64,000 nucleotides of DNA from contig MU006103.1 in assembly GCA_010093705.1 (NCBI GenBank), forward strand, positions 372,001 through 436,000, in the 5' to 3' direction. Shown here one piece after another: positions 12,001 to 21,122 of this stretch. The position numbers and the translations under genes are program-made. The notes below the pieces were generated by a model. It worked only from the letters and a program-made list of their open reading frames with translations, ran no database searches and was not told where the DNA came from. Positions within the stretch are counted from its first letter, which is position 1. Each line of letters begins with the position of its first letter. Origin of the DNA: Patellaria atrata CBS 101060. Its lineage: Eukaryota; Ascomycota; Dothideomycetes; Patellariales; Patellariaceae.

Positions 12001-12246
12001 CTACATACTGGAATCACAACCGACACTAAGCACGGCATCCATATCAATGGAGTGAAGCTGATGCCGGAAGATAGTAAGGATGGAAAGCCACTATATGGTA
12101 GACTGTACACCGGAGATGTTATCACTATATACCAAGGAAGCAGAACGAGCGCCCCATTGCGATTTGTGTGCGAATTTTACCACGGAGAAGCAGCGCGGGC
12201 TAGACCCGCCGGGAGTGGATTTGAGGTCAAGAAATCTTCATATTGA
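9085..12246 (+). CDS. RAD53: FHA-domain checkpoint kinase, Rad53/Cds1/Chk2 family
   Basis: One long coding exon of 1053 aa. An FHA domain at about 105-205 has the core GRNPNQCDVVLS and STNGTLVDE, which in this family binds phosphothreonine. The kinase domain (about 272-560) is complete: GKGAFAIVY glycine loop, the Lys in LLAAKELEK, HRDIKPDN catalytic loop, DFG in LSDFGLSK and APE in YCAPEVF. A long Ser/Pro-rich linker leads to a second FHA-like domain at about 905-1030 (HGIHINGVKL). The FHA-kinase-FHA order is that of Rad53, the DNA-damage and replication checkpoint kinase acting below ATR/ATM-type kinases; that role is inferred from the family. I chose ATG 9085 (context AACCATGG). The in-frame ATG 8977 would add a hydrophobic leader and lies in a probable 5'-leader intron, 8975-9059. 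Confidence 0.92.
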   Translation: MEDENTQVLTQQVLDPRRLGATNSSLNESDISDVICILHPSSPAAFRVVASAAERTPQHVLQNRGLLTFSDDEALEGAEEADTFILAEHSDQPQDLALRFSSRTIKPFLGFCFGRNPNQCDVVLSTMSVKRVSNLHFRIFVTKDGIIMIEDLSTNGTLVDERHLKGKASELPATRMLNQGSVIQIPSANPDETIKFICRMPSREGHEEEFANKFDAYIARVTETQDPHMLDALGHPKRIHAERRQVVPQKGKRPTMTSAYSHGMHWNGGDQYNVVGLLGKGAFAIVYQIAHAMDGRLLAAKELEKRRFIKNGQLDQRLDNEMRIMQALSHPNIVQYIDYKDDNNHLYIIMEYVSCGDLQGYLHKHGVLTEEMAKLMARQILNALSYLHAKNITHRDIKPDNILISSYEPFTVKLSDFGLSKVVKNNDTFLKTFCGTLLYCAPEVFPHYDAHVAGRREKRRRSGPNGKPENFHSYSQSVDIWSFAGVLWFSLCGQPPFEGVMDHNGRGMFDKIMDTALDVTPLKDNGVSDSGIGLLRDMLNTNPALRPTERQCLRHQWLYDDVDQRADSPTRGLKMIPEESEAKEAETEAQLSQLSLRDHATGGAEEIDYDSDDFNFLNPRESKRIKPDMLYPRNQIRDQTEATSSADVSFERPRFVVDGDESFTVPSYHPRPNRLFGEIGQSALKNPKALDFHVAQALEPRDSSASADSSHVSRWDAFGGVDTTAASMHEPDVNAHAQNREDFNGSSLLGTLSMVRELNMASPQSAYSPVNEPPTPKTPSSSQNLSFQNGDTSEAVGSLSEEPTPKQPAFSRQINISIPPQPPSIYFDSEDPSTHSPQYDLDVSGQVFTGGEDRTLVDTSGTILLPDTMTAPPGGPIDEVQKVDGIPTLLPQEFRRPRPRLGRVYSTIDSFTTIHLRLEDRITSWGRWPANSHVYPDGNDTRIPKNAFSIYFHAAGIEKVQEEDKDWTSLDGLHTGITTDTKHGIHINGVKLMPEDSKDGKPLYGRLYTGDVITIYQGSRTSAPLRFVCEFYHGEAARARPAGSGFEVKKSSY

Positions 12247-12951
12247 TAACATATTCTACATCACGTTTTAGGGTCTACTAAAATCTCAAAACTGCAAGCG
12301 GGGTGTTGGAGGTTATATCTAGCGTTTCGTTTTCCCAGCATTATTACCACATCTTTCATTTGTAAAGGCGGACATGGTTGGGGTTCGGGTGGTTTCTTCT
12401 TGTTCTTCTTGGAAATGGGATTGAGCCATATAAAACAATGTAGTATAATTATTGGGTAATCACAGCATTAGACTCGTCTATCAATGTTATGAAGCACAAA
12501 GCCCATATAAAATCCCGAAAAGGGGCAAGGTCGGTACGGGATATGTACCCTAAACAACACTCCCGTCCCGAACTCCGCAGGTTGTGCACGACCTAAAACT
12601 AACCTAAACATCCTTTCAGATTAATGTGAATAACGTAATTTCGATTTTCACTCTTCACACAACTTGCTTCTCCCTCATCACTAAAGTGAACATTAACTGA
12701 ATTATCAAATACTATCACCCATTGTACTTATATTGAATCATGCAACCCCGCCTTCAGTGCTAGGCACAGGTGACATTTCCACCAACTCACCCAATCGAGT
12801 CCTTGCCTTCACCTCTCTTAACTGAACCTACCTCCAACGCGAACCTCCACCAGCTCCTCCCACAAACACAACCCCACCTCTCTCCGCGTCTCCTCCGACA
12901 ACAATGTACATACTCCCCTCCCTCTTCCTCCCCGTCGACGAGACAACGACC
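12247..12951. other. Intergenic between FHA kinase and Cys-rich protein
   Basis: Contains the 3' end region of the kinase and the promoter of the next gene. No RNA gene or repeat was recognised. The last 180 bp are C/T- and CA-rich, typical of a fungal leader, and include an alternative in-frame ATG at 12904. Confidence 0.45.
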
Positions 12952-13665
12952 ATGGCCCTCGACCCGCCCTCTCTCACCTACAACCTGGGCAAAAGAAAAC
13001 GCACTATCGCACTCGACGAGCCGAAGGCGGAAAAAGCACAGAAAACAAACACACCGTTCGGAGTTGAGCACCTCGAGGGAAATTGGAACGAGAGACAGGA
13101 GCACGTGCTCCGCGATCTCACCGCCATGTCGAACGCGGGAAATATTAATGTGGAACTCGCCCAACCGACGATGACAAGGAGACACACGCATCCCGTACAT
13201 CGACCGCTTGCTGCGTCAAGGAAGCGGAAATTACACCTCGTACAGTCGGTCCCGGAGCAGAACCATACATCGTCCGCCCCGGGTAGATGTCATATCTGCG
13301 CCCGCCCACAGAGGCTGAAACGGGATCTGTTGGCTTACGCAGACTGTGCGCGCTGCGCAGGACGGACGTGTTTCGTGTGTTTGAGGGTTTGTGAAGGTGA
13401 TGATACTAACCAGGGGAATGGACTGGGGCATGTTGGTGCTACTGCTTTCGATGATATGGGAAAACACGTCGGTCTGGGACAGGGCTACAGAAACGAGCTA
13501 GGAGGGTGTGGGATGCCGGAACCGGGACGGGGAGGAGAATCGGCGGATCACGGCTGCGGCGGACGGAAGGTGTGTAGTCAGTGTTGTGTGGAAGTGGGGC
13601 AGGAGGGACGGAATGTTTGTTTGGATTGTCTTGGACGTTGTCACGGGGAGCGGATGGGGGAGTAG
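12952..13665 (+). CDS. Conserved-looking Cys-rich, probably zinc-binding protein; function unknown
   Basis: A single exon of 237 aa from ATG 12952 (context ACCATGGC); an in-frame ATG at 12904 would add 16 residues. The N-terminus has a basic nuclear-localisation-like patch (LGKRKRT). The middle has a cysteine array CHICARPQ, then CARCAGRTCFVCLRVCEG, and the C-terminus has KVCSQCCVE and NVCLDCLGRC. The spacing of CxxC pairs suggests two or more zinc sites, but it does not match RING, PHD or classical C2H2 spacing that I can assign. A Gly-rich insert separates the two halves. I do not recognise a named gene. Nuclear, metal-binding protein is the most that can be inferred. Confidence 0.75.
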   Translation: MALDPPSLTYNLGKRKRTIALDEPKAEKAQKTNTPFGVEHLEGNWNERQEHVLRDLTAMSNAGNINVELAQPTMTRRHTHPVHRPLAASRKRKLHLVQSVPEQNHTSSAPGRCHICARPQRLKRDLLAYADCARCAGRTCFVCLRVCEGDDTNQGNGLGHVGATAFDDMGKHVGLGQGYRNELGGCGMPEPGRGGESADHGCGGRKVCSQCCVEVGQEGRNVCLDCLGRCHGERMGE

Positions 13666-13700
13666 GGGTTGAAATAAGGTACCTTAGGTTTGTACAGTAC

Positions 13701-13745
<45 letters not shown>

Positions 13746-14188
13746 GACGGCCCGGGTGAAAGGTCCCCTTGGGAAGAGTGTATCGTACATATTGGGCAGG
13801 AACGCGTTTGTGGTGGGTGGGTTTGGGCGTTGGAAACGCACTTGCCCCTTTCGGTTGTAATATGGATACGTTACAGTACAGCATCCTGATACCCCTACTT
13901 TAGCAATCAATACAACAGCGGGTTCTTAAGTACGGTATATTCTAATTGCTGTTTAAGTCTTGTACAGTACGAAGCAACATTGTCAATATCAGTGATCTCC
14001 GTTGTGGTCAACTATATCCATTATTGCGTATGATAGTACATGCCTTCTCCGAACCATATCGAGGAAAATAAGCTAAGGGGTATAAAACATTCTCGCCGAG
14101 CCGTCTAGAAAACCTCCCCGCGAAACCATTAAAAAGAAAAAGAAAAGGAGAAAGCTCATCAAAACATTCATCGCAGGCAGGCCCATCC
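13666..14188. other. Intergenic with GA repeat
   Basis: Between the 3' ends of the Cys-rich gene and the SUR7-like gene. It holds a GA dinucleotide run near 13703-13742 and two copies of GTACAGTAC (13692-13700 and 13962-13970). No gene is seen. Confidence 0.5.
13703..13742 (+). repeat. (GA)n microsatellite
   Basis: About 20 uninterrupted GA units just downstream of the Cys-rich gene's stop codon. Simple-sequence repeat; length may vary between strains. Confidence 0.9.
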
Positions 14189-15247
14189 TTACGCCCTCTC
14201 CACATGAGTCGTTCTCGGCTTCTCCGTATACGTCCTCTCCCGCCGCTTTCGATGCCCAATGCAAGTCTCCACCATCCACCACACACAGCATATCAGCATC
14301 GCAGCCGTAGCACCCCACGTAAGACCGAGGAACTTATTTCCTCGCTTTGCCTCGATGCCGATATCGTCACCGTACTTGTTGATTATATTACTACCTTTGA
14401 CGACAACGGCCGTAACGATTCCGGAAGCGATGCCGAACGCAAGGAATGCGAGGAGTGCGAGGGCTGCATTTAGAAGCGCGGTTGCGCGGCCGGAGAAGAG
14501 AAGGCCGAGAACTGATGTGATGAGGGTGAGGATGGAGAGTCCGATGCCAATGCAGTAGAGGACGAAGGCGGCGCGACCGGCTATACGGAGGCCGTCGAGA
14601 CCATTTTGGATCGCGTCGGGCCTGGTGGGTAGAGGTTAGCAGTTGCTTGTGTGTAGGAGTGTCATGATCGGGGAGGTTTTGGCGTTTCCATGAACGTACC
14701 ATCTAAGGTCTTCAAGTGTGATTGGAACACCACTGTCGTCTAGGGATTGTTGGAGAATCTCAGTGGGGTTGAAGTGGTACATTGCCCGGCGGTCGGAGCA
14801 ATCTTCGACGTGCTTCTTGGGATTTGTGGTGTCGTTCCCGATGGGGCCAGGTAAGTAACTGCCATAGCAGTAATCCATCAGATGTGCGGAGTACCAGTCC
14901 TGGAGGCCCAATTGCTCGGCGATAGAGCCGACGGCATTGTTGATAAGGTCGGATGCTTGGTCTTGAAGGTCGTCGCCAATGTTATCTATGAACTCTGAGA
15001 TGGGGTTGCTGTTGTCATCATCGTCGCCAGCGTTCAGATCAACTAGCTCGTAGCCGATTCGGGACGTGTTTAACTGAGCGCTGTAAGCTTGCGATTAAGG
15101 TATATGGCGAAGGGGTTCAGAGATACTCACGGTCATGACGTGGTACTCCTCCATAAAGTTCTTTTTATGGCCTGCAAACAGCAACAGGAATCCTAAGATT
15201 GTGGACGCTATGGCGCACAGGATGGGGATGAGGGCCGTCAACCGCAT
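14189..15247 (-). CDS. SUR7/PalI-family plasma-membrane protein
   Basis: Three exons, 15247-15131, 15073-14700 and 14621-14189, give 307 aa; introns are 15074-15130 and 14622-14699, both GT-AG. The first segment (LTALIPILCAIASTILGFLLLFAG) is a signal-anchor-like helix. A long extracellular-looking loop with LNTSRIGYELVDL and a Cys pair (DYCYG, EDCSDR) follows. Three more hydrophobic helices (AFVLYCIGIGLSILTLITSV, ALLNAALALLAFLAFGIASG and WGATAAMLICCVWWMV) come before a basic tail. This four-helix layout with a Cys-bearing first loop is that of SUR7/PalI proteins, which sit in eisosome-linked membrane patches or act in pH signalling. Which of the two branches applies cannot be told. The second acceptor was placed at CTCAG before TTAAAC because the nearer CAG breaks the frame. 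Confidence 0.87.
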
Positions 15248-16302
15248 TTTGATTGACTGGAAATTTATATACAAAAGGTATGTGGAATGAAGGACTGGAG
15301 GAGAGAGGTAGAATCGATCTAGGTACTTGTAGCAAGTCGAAGTCTTGAGAGCAGACTTGTCTTATGGCTTTAAGTTTAAGGACTCGGCAGACAGAAAGTC
15401 AGGCTGAGTAGACAGTCAAAGAAAAGAGATGCGTCACCAGAAAATAAGAAAGAGCCTGGTGGAACGTTATGCTGATATAGACGTTCAGGCGATGACACAA
15501 TCCTCGGTCTTCCTTTACGACAGCCAAGTAGTAGCTAATAAAATACTCAAGGGTCCAAACCTGGAATAAAGAAGGCGAGCCTACTTGTACCATGAATGTT
15601 GTTGACGGTCCCTCGTGGCTGGGGAGCATTCCGATCGAATTTGATTGATGCCAGGTACTGGGACCGTGAGGCGCCAATGACAACAAATCCCATCATTATT
15701 GATTGAAGCAAAAGTTGGCACTGGACGATTATTCACGAGAGACGGGTAACACGGGACAACGCGCGTACGTCATAGCATTAAAAAGCGAAAGATGAAACGC
15801 TTGAGGTGGTGATCATCGTTCTTATGGGAAAGATTTACCGAAGTATCTCTCTGATCACGTGCACGACTTGTACCGTATACTCTACCGCCGTTTACAAGAA
15901 ATGTTTGTCTTCAGTGATTGTAGAGTATATCCAGTAAAACTAGGAGATAAAATCACCGATTGTCATTCTCTTAGTACTGCTAGACTAGGAAACTACAACT
16001 TCCACAGATACCTTGAGAATGGACTGTTTGTTCTTCTGCTCACTTAGAGCTAGAGTGTTCAGGTACTTTATCCTATCTAATTGAGAGAAGACTCTACCGA
16101 AACACATCTAAAGTGGTGATGATTATCTAAATATCCTCGCCCATCTCTCCTTCTTTCCCGTAGTCATTCTCGTAGAGGTCGTTGCTCATTACTCATACCC
16201 ATATCGAACTTTTAGATGCCATTACTAGCAGAAGAGGACTCTCTGTCTTAAAAAGGATGCTATAGCAGATCCAGATGCCCACCCCGAAGAAAAAAAAAAC
16301 CT
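15248..16302. other. Intergenic between SUR7-like and 16.3-kb genes
   Basis: Promoter side of the SUR7-like gene and 3' side of the next minus-strand gene. I see no domain-bearing frame, tRNA or repeat. Confidence 0.45.
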
Positions 16303-17133
16303 TCAACCAGTCTTCTTCGCAGCTCTACGCGTTTGCATGGGGTGGTCACCTATTCTGTCATTCCACGGTGAATAAGGCGCCGCCATGACGTGTACAGGAT
16401 CTCTTTCAGGTTCACCAGCAGTCGGCCTTCGTTTTTGCTCTTCATGCAACTTATCTAATGAGTCGCCAACAGCATGATACTTCGCCCAGTTGATAGACGG
16501 ACACCGATAGACATTCTGTGGTTGCGGTATAGGACCGAATTTAGAAGGTGGCCCTTGCGGCGAGGACGGGGCAGAATCTGACGCTTCCGACGCTGGACTC
16601 TCCTGGCTGTCGGCTATTTCGATATCATGTGTCGAATCCGTACGCTTTTTGAAAACTTCACCCTCGCTAGGAAGTGGTCGAGATTTGACTTTGGTTTTTG
16701 GTAAGTTGAGAGTAGCCCGGTTGCCGGTAATCTCCTTGACAAACCCCTCGGGGTCCGCAAGAGCGGCTTCTTTGGCGCGTAGTAGCGCTTTGATATCACG
16801 TTTACTCTTTTCACGCTGAATCTGTAAAATGGAGATTGCAGACCTCAAAGCTATTGCATCCGTGTTCTCGCTCTCCGATATTGGTATTGGATCCGGTCTT
16901 CTCATCAGTGTTGTCGCAGGTGGAGGTATGACGCGCTCTTGTTCATTGTGGTCTGCCAGTTGAGCGAGCTTTGCAACAGGTGTTATGGGTGAGAATGGTG
17001 GCCTAGGTGGTTCCGCCGAAGATCCAAACTGGTAGTAATGTGAAAAGTTGTCTCGTGGTGGTGGCGGAACGCTGGATACTGGCGGAGAGGCTTCTGACGC
17101 TTGTCCCTCGGCGGAGAAGGCGAGCGCAGGCAT
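16303..17133 (-). CDS. Unrecognised, mostly disordered protein with a conserved-looking C-terminal motif
   Basis: Single exon, 276 aa. The N-terminal half is Pro/Ser-rich. A predicted helical, charged segment lies at about 93-140 (AISILQIQREKSKRDIKALL). The C-terminal part holds a compact aromatic motif, YRCPSINWAKYHAVGDSLDK, then APYSPWNDR and a basic end (QTRRAAKKTG). The helix plus the YRCP..WAKYH motif look like conserved elements, so this is likely a real gene and not a chance frame. I cannot name the family. A nuclear adaptor or complex subunit would fit the composition, but that is a guess. Confidence 0.68.
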   Translation of the reverse strand: MPALAFSAEGQASEASPPVSSVPPPPRDNFSHYYQFGSSAEPPRPPFSPITPVAKLAQLADHNEQERVIPPPATTLMRRPDPIPISESENTDAIALRSAISILQIQREKSKRDIKALLRAKEAALADPEGFVKEITGNRATLNLPKTKVKSRPLPSEGEVFKKRTDSTHDIEIADSQESPASEASDSAPSSPQGPPSKFGPIPQPQNVYRCPSINWAKYHAVGDSLDKLHEEQKRRPTAGEPERDPVHVMAAPYSPWNDRIGDHPMQTRRAAKKTG

Positions 17134-18655
17134 AACAGTACTTGGTGGGATTTCTAAAGGAGCGGCGCACAGCTATGTGTCAGTTGCTGGCAGACGGAGC
17201 AAGGGAAAGAAAAGAAAATAGCCCAGATAAATGGTGCTGTTCCTGGTGGAGCGGAAAATGCGACGTATAATTTCACTTTGAGGTAAAGCCAGCGCCACGG
17301 GAGATTTGCTGTTCGGGAGTGGCACGGAGCGGTTGAGAGGCCTGCCGCAAAGATCCGCAAGACCGACTTCCTGAGCACTTTCTTCACTATCAAACATGAA
17401 TCGGATCCGTACCGTACCGTACCGCATCTATACAAAGTCTTTTCGAGTTGTCCTTTTTTACGTACAAATACTGTAACTAGTCTCTATAGCTCTAGTCTAA
17501 GGAAAGTTCCAACTCGCAGTAGTTAACAGGACGGATAAGGACGGAGGTATAAGTACAAGCTAAGGATAAAACACTAATAAGTCCATCATAGTGTTGAGGT
17601 AAAGTAATGGAGTACCTGTTGGTCATGGTGGTCTATACTATTGGATCAGTAACTGCGAACAAATCAAGGGCCTGTCTAATCAGTCTCGTATTATGGTAGG
17701 TGGTTTTATGGTACAGTACTGCAGAACTACATGAACCGGAAGCATATCCAGATACATAAGGGTTCAACAAGATAGCCACAAGAAAACACTAATTCCATGA
17801 TCCTCCTGAGCCGTCTCGAACGGCAGAGCGTGGGATATGTATGTACACGTAAGGTATTTCATCCAGCTACCAGCATCATTGACTGGGCTCTCGCTCCTTG
17901 ATATGTACAGCATCGGAAGTTGCCTATCGGATTTCTGCAGTCCTGTACAGGTACGATCAGATCTACATTGTAAGCTGGCTAGCCATCAGTAAGTACTGTC
18001 GTGGCTTTTCGGCCCTTGAATTCAAATTTTGAAAACAAAATACTCCGAACATCTCAGCTGTGACATGTTCAAGCCATACCAAAGTGTTGTATCTTATCAT
18101 TGGCTACTAAGAAGCGAACATTGGATCGAGATCGATCGACACGAACCGTTAGCCATACCTAAAGTATCACACTCCGCAATTGCATCTTCCTAAGGCGTCA
18201 ACATCTCTTAGTTTTCATTAGCGACTTGTGATTTCACCCATCTAGTTGGCTCATCGTCTTTCGTGTGGCTGTCTCCTCGCAGATGTTGATGCAGTATCTG
18301 GAGCCCGTATACGATAACGCATACTTTCAGCACTGGGCAACGTTCTACCTGTCGTAGCATGAATGTAACTTTGTAATGAGCCATGGAGACACACCCCTAC
18401 CTCTCATCAATTGCCATGTTATATTCCCATTTGTTCTAGGTACCTGGAAATACTCGGCGAGCTCCCGAAAACCATTACTATTGAAGCATCCCAATCGCAC
18501 TAATCGAAGGGCTTAGCTAGAGATTTACCTATACCCTATCGGACTGTCCACTAACGCCATATATCCGGGCTTTACAGCTTGTACTCCTGTTTTCTCGACC
18601 GAAAGTTTGACTTCCAGTATTCTTCTTTCTTCTGAACGAAGCAATTCTTCAAACA
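17134..18655. other. Intergenic, 1.5 kb, divergent promoters
   Basis: Lies between two divergent genes of unknown function. It contains GTACAGTAC at 17711-17719 and a short tandem GTACC run near 17408. No frame with protein character is present on either strand. Confidence 0.45.
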
Positions 18656-20146
18656 ATGTCTGAACTCTTGAATGGTTCCCAGAGTCAGGGGCCCAAAGAT
18701 CTCTGGCTCACGAGTTCATTAACAGATCCTCCTTCAAATGGACTAACTGGATCTCGAAAGCCCGCTGTTGGGAGACACGATCCGAGATGTACCCCTCCTC
18801 GATCACCTTGTGCTCCAGCGTTCGCCCAAGATTTGGAAAACAGGATGTTAAAAGATACGATTGAGTCGATTCCAAAGGCTACAGTACAGTTCACACGGCA
18901 TCGACCCCCTGTTTCTAGTAGGACATCAATGTCGGATGATGTTTCTGTCTCATCTTCGCACATGTCTATGTCGACCTCGAAGCGTAAAAAGGGGGGGTCT
19001 AAACTAGGTCTCTTGAGTCTGAAAGAACCGTCGTCAAACGCACTGGAGCAATTTGCAAAACAGGAACGCAAAAAGGCGTCTGAAAAAGGTGCAACCATGA
19101 AAAGTGGCCATTTTCCAGGCGTGTCGTTGCAAAAGTTGCCATCCACAGTTCCAAAGGTCAATCAAAAATGGGATGGTATGCCAGAGTCCACGATACCGAA
19201 GGACAGACGTTCCTCGTCCATCTTTGATGGCAGTTCATCCGTTTTCAACGGAGATTCCTCTTCCAAAGGTCGACCCGGCAGCATGGCCAGCTCCACAAGG
19301 TCCAACTATAATATCGAAAATCGCAGACGACCGAATTCTCTCGTGTCGTCTTCCTTCGAAAGCATTGCCTCGTCTACCGCTGCCGCCTCCTCAATCGGAA
19401 GCCCGCTAAAACCTCAGTCATCGTTCGCGACTTCATTAGCATCACCGAGGGAGGACATTACAGGTTTGGAGAGCCCTCCCATGAGTCCTCCATCTATGGA
19501 CTCGCTCCCAGAAATGACATGCTTCTTCCCTCCAGATGTGCTTTCAACGGGAATTACAGAATCTTCAGTAGAAACCCGAGCCGAAGACTCAAATGGCAAC
19601 AACAGCAGAGACGCTAATTGTCAGCTCACCCCGCCTCTAGAGCCTCTAGATCAGGGCCAAGAGAAAACTTTCGATGACCCTCTTAACTGGTCTCTTCCAG
19701 CAATCGCCATCACGGATGGGATCACTTCATTGAATATTGACCAGTCCCATGAGCCCGAGAGTACCGCTCCGGTCTCTGTCAACGACGACGCCCGAGATAT
19801 GACGTCTCGCGAGGCCCTACATGACGATGAATGTGATAACCTCGTAATATCCCAGACCGCAGACTCACACGAGTCCGTCACCGATTCACTTTCTCCAGTC
19901 CCAGTTCCGGATACAGGGCTCGAAGAGCGTATGCTCCGCGCATCCGAGCAGAGAAGGAGGGAGTATGATACAGTCTCCGTGGTTAGCTCCGTAGCCCCAT
20001 CGGTGTTGTCGGCACAATGGTTCCGGTCGCCGAAAGAGCGACTAGGGTTGGGAGGGAAGATGTGGGTTGAAAGGCCTCTGCCGTGGGAGGAAGGGGGGCA
20101 GGTGGTGGTAGAGAAGAAGAAAAAGAGAGGATTGTTTAACAGGTAG
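18656..20146 (+). CDS. Unrecognised Ser-rich, disordered protein
   Basis: Single exon, 496 aa, starting at ATG 18656 (AACAATGTC). The protein is rich in Ser, Pro and Asp. A basic stretch with SKRKKGGSKLGLLSLKE, then ALEQFAKQERKKASEKG and VSLQKLPSTVPKVNQKWDG, is the part most likely to be structured or bound by a partner. The C-terminus ends in a compact basic/aromatic block (GGKMWVERPLPWEE, then KKKKRG). I cannot assign a family. Length, codon regularity and lack of stops support a real gene. Many SP and TP pairs suggest phosphorylation (inference). Confidence 0.7.
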   Translation: MSELLNGSQSQGPKDLWLTSSLTDPPSNGLTGSRKPAVGRHDPRCTPPRSPCAPAFAQDLENRMLKDTIESIPKATVQFTRHRPPVSSRTSMSDDVSVSSSHMSMSTSKRKKGGSKLGLLSLKEPSSNALEQFAKQERKKASEKGATMKSGHFPGVSLQKLPSTVPKVNQKWDGMPESTIPKDRRSSSIFDGSSSVFNGDSSSKGRPGSMASSTRSNYNIENRRRPNSLVSSSFESIASSTAAASSIGSPLKPQSSFATSLASPREDITGLESPPMSPPSMDSLPEMTCFFPPDVLSTGITESSVETRAEDSNGNNSRDANCQLTPPLEPLDQGQEKTFDDPLNWSLPAIAITDGITSLNIDQSHEPESTAPVSVNDDARDMTSREALHDDECDNLVISQTADSHESVTDSLSPVPVPDTGLEERMLRASEQRRREYDTVSVVSSVAPSVLSAQWFRSPKERLGLGGKMWVERPLPWEEGGQVVVEKKKKRGLFNR

Positions 20147-21122
20147 ATGGATCGATGGGGGGAGGATGGGTGGTGAATATGACAATAGTTGGGCTGTCGG
20201 ATGAGCCTCTGTTGAACGGGGTAGTCAACATATTCTATAGACGCAGTTTAAATGAAATAAAATCAATCAGTTGCATACCTAAGGTGTCTCTCCTGAATGA
20301 CGTGACAGCCGGCCGCACCTACCCAACGCGCAAACCACGTGCTCGACGGAAGGTGCAAGGCATAAGTACCAACGACCAATCTTCTTTCCATCGAACTCGG
20401 GGGTGTAGCCGAGTAGGCAGGTACCTCGTCTATCTGCAGTGCCGCTAACTTACCGTCACCCCGGGTTCGATACAGAGTACCTTCACCTCGGCGGGGGAAC
20501 TGTTTTTAATTTTCTCAATTTTTTTTTTTGATTTCTAACACTTTTGCTGCTGCATTTGTCCTTTTTTCGTTTCACTAGATGATGTGTGTTGCTGGAGTGA
20601 TTCTGGTTGTGGGCTTCGACTTTTTGTTCGTGGTTGCTGGGGAGACCGCTTGGATGAATGAGTCTCTGAAGTAACTACAAGAACCATTAAATTTCTTCGC
20701 TGTACGTACGTACCCTTGTCACAGAGGTTAATATTTAGTTTAGAGGGGGAGATTGGTCTTCTGGAGCGTGGGAGCTGTGGGCTCTGATGATTAATTTTGA
20801 TTGTGATACATACACACATAAAAGGTCAGCGCGGGAGATATTAGTCAGTGCGAGTATAGAGAATCTCCATCGAGTGCAGAGAGATGGATGATATCACGAC
20901 TTTACGCATAGATTCATAACTTACGGTAAAATCAGAACGTACTTGACCGTATTGAACAGCGATTTGACATAATGCATTTTCAACTCTAACACATCATTCA
21001 ATTGTGTACGTGGGGGAACATTCGTTGATACCTCTGCGTAACAACCACAAAAATCAAAGATCATAAAAACCAACACGTCGAACGTAACGTTGCTTCCTAT
21101 TCCCCTCAAGTTCCTAAGTATC
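20147..21122. other. Intergenic with SINE-like element
   Basis: Convergent 3' regions of the 18.7-kb gene and SEC10. It contains the first tRNA-like/T-tailed element (about 20399-20529). Nothing else is recognised. Confidence 0.5.
20399..20529 (+). mobile_element. tRNA-like, T-tailed element (SINE-like or Pol III transcript), copy 1
   Basis: TAGCCGAGTAGG at 20406-20417 matches the Pol III A-box consensus, and GGTTCGATAC at about 20464 matches most of the B box, at tRNA-like spacing. The arms do not fold into a good tRNA cloverleaf, so it is not called as a tRNA. After about 40 bp comes GGCGGGGGAACTGTTTTT and a T-rich end closing at 20529. The same module, GGCGGG...GGGAACTGTTTTTT plus T-rich tail, ends the element at 38.4 kb. 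Two copies with internal promoter boxes and a shared 3' module suggest a tRNA-derived SINE. No clear target-site duplication was found. Confidence 0.5.

Noticed and set aside
15264-15271. TATA box for the SUR7-like gene
   Set aside because: The TATATAAA string is only about 17 bp before the start codon, too close to act as a TATA box for this start.
20399-20481. Canonical tRNA gene
   Set aside because: A and B boxes are present, but the D and T stems do not pair and no anticodon arm forms, so it is treated as tRNA-like only.
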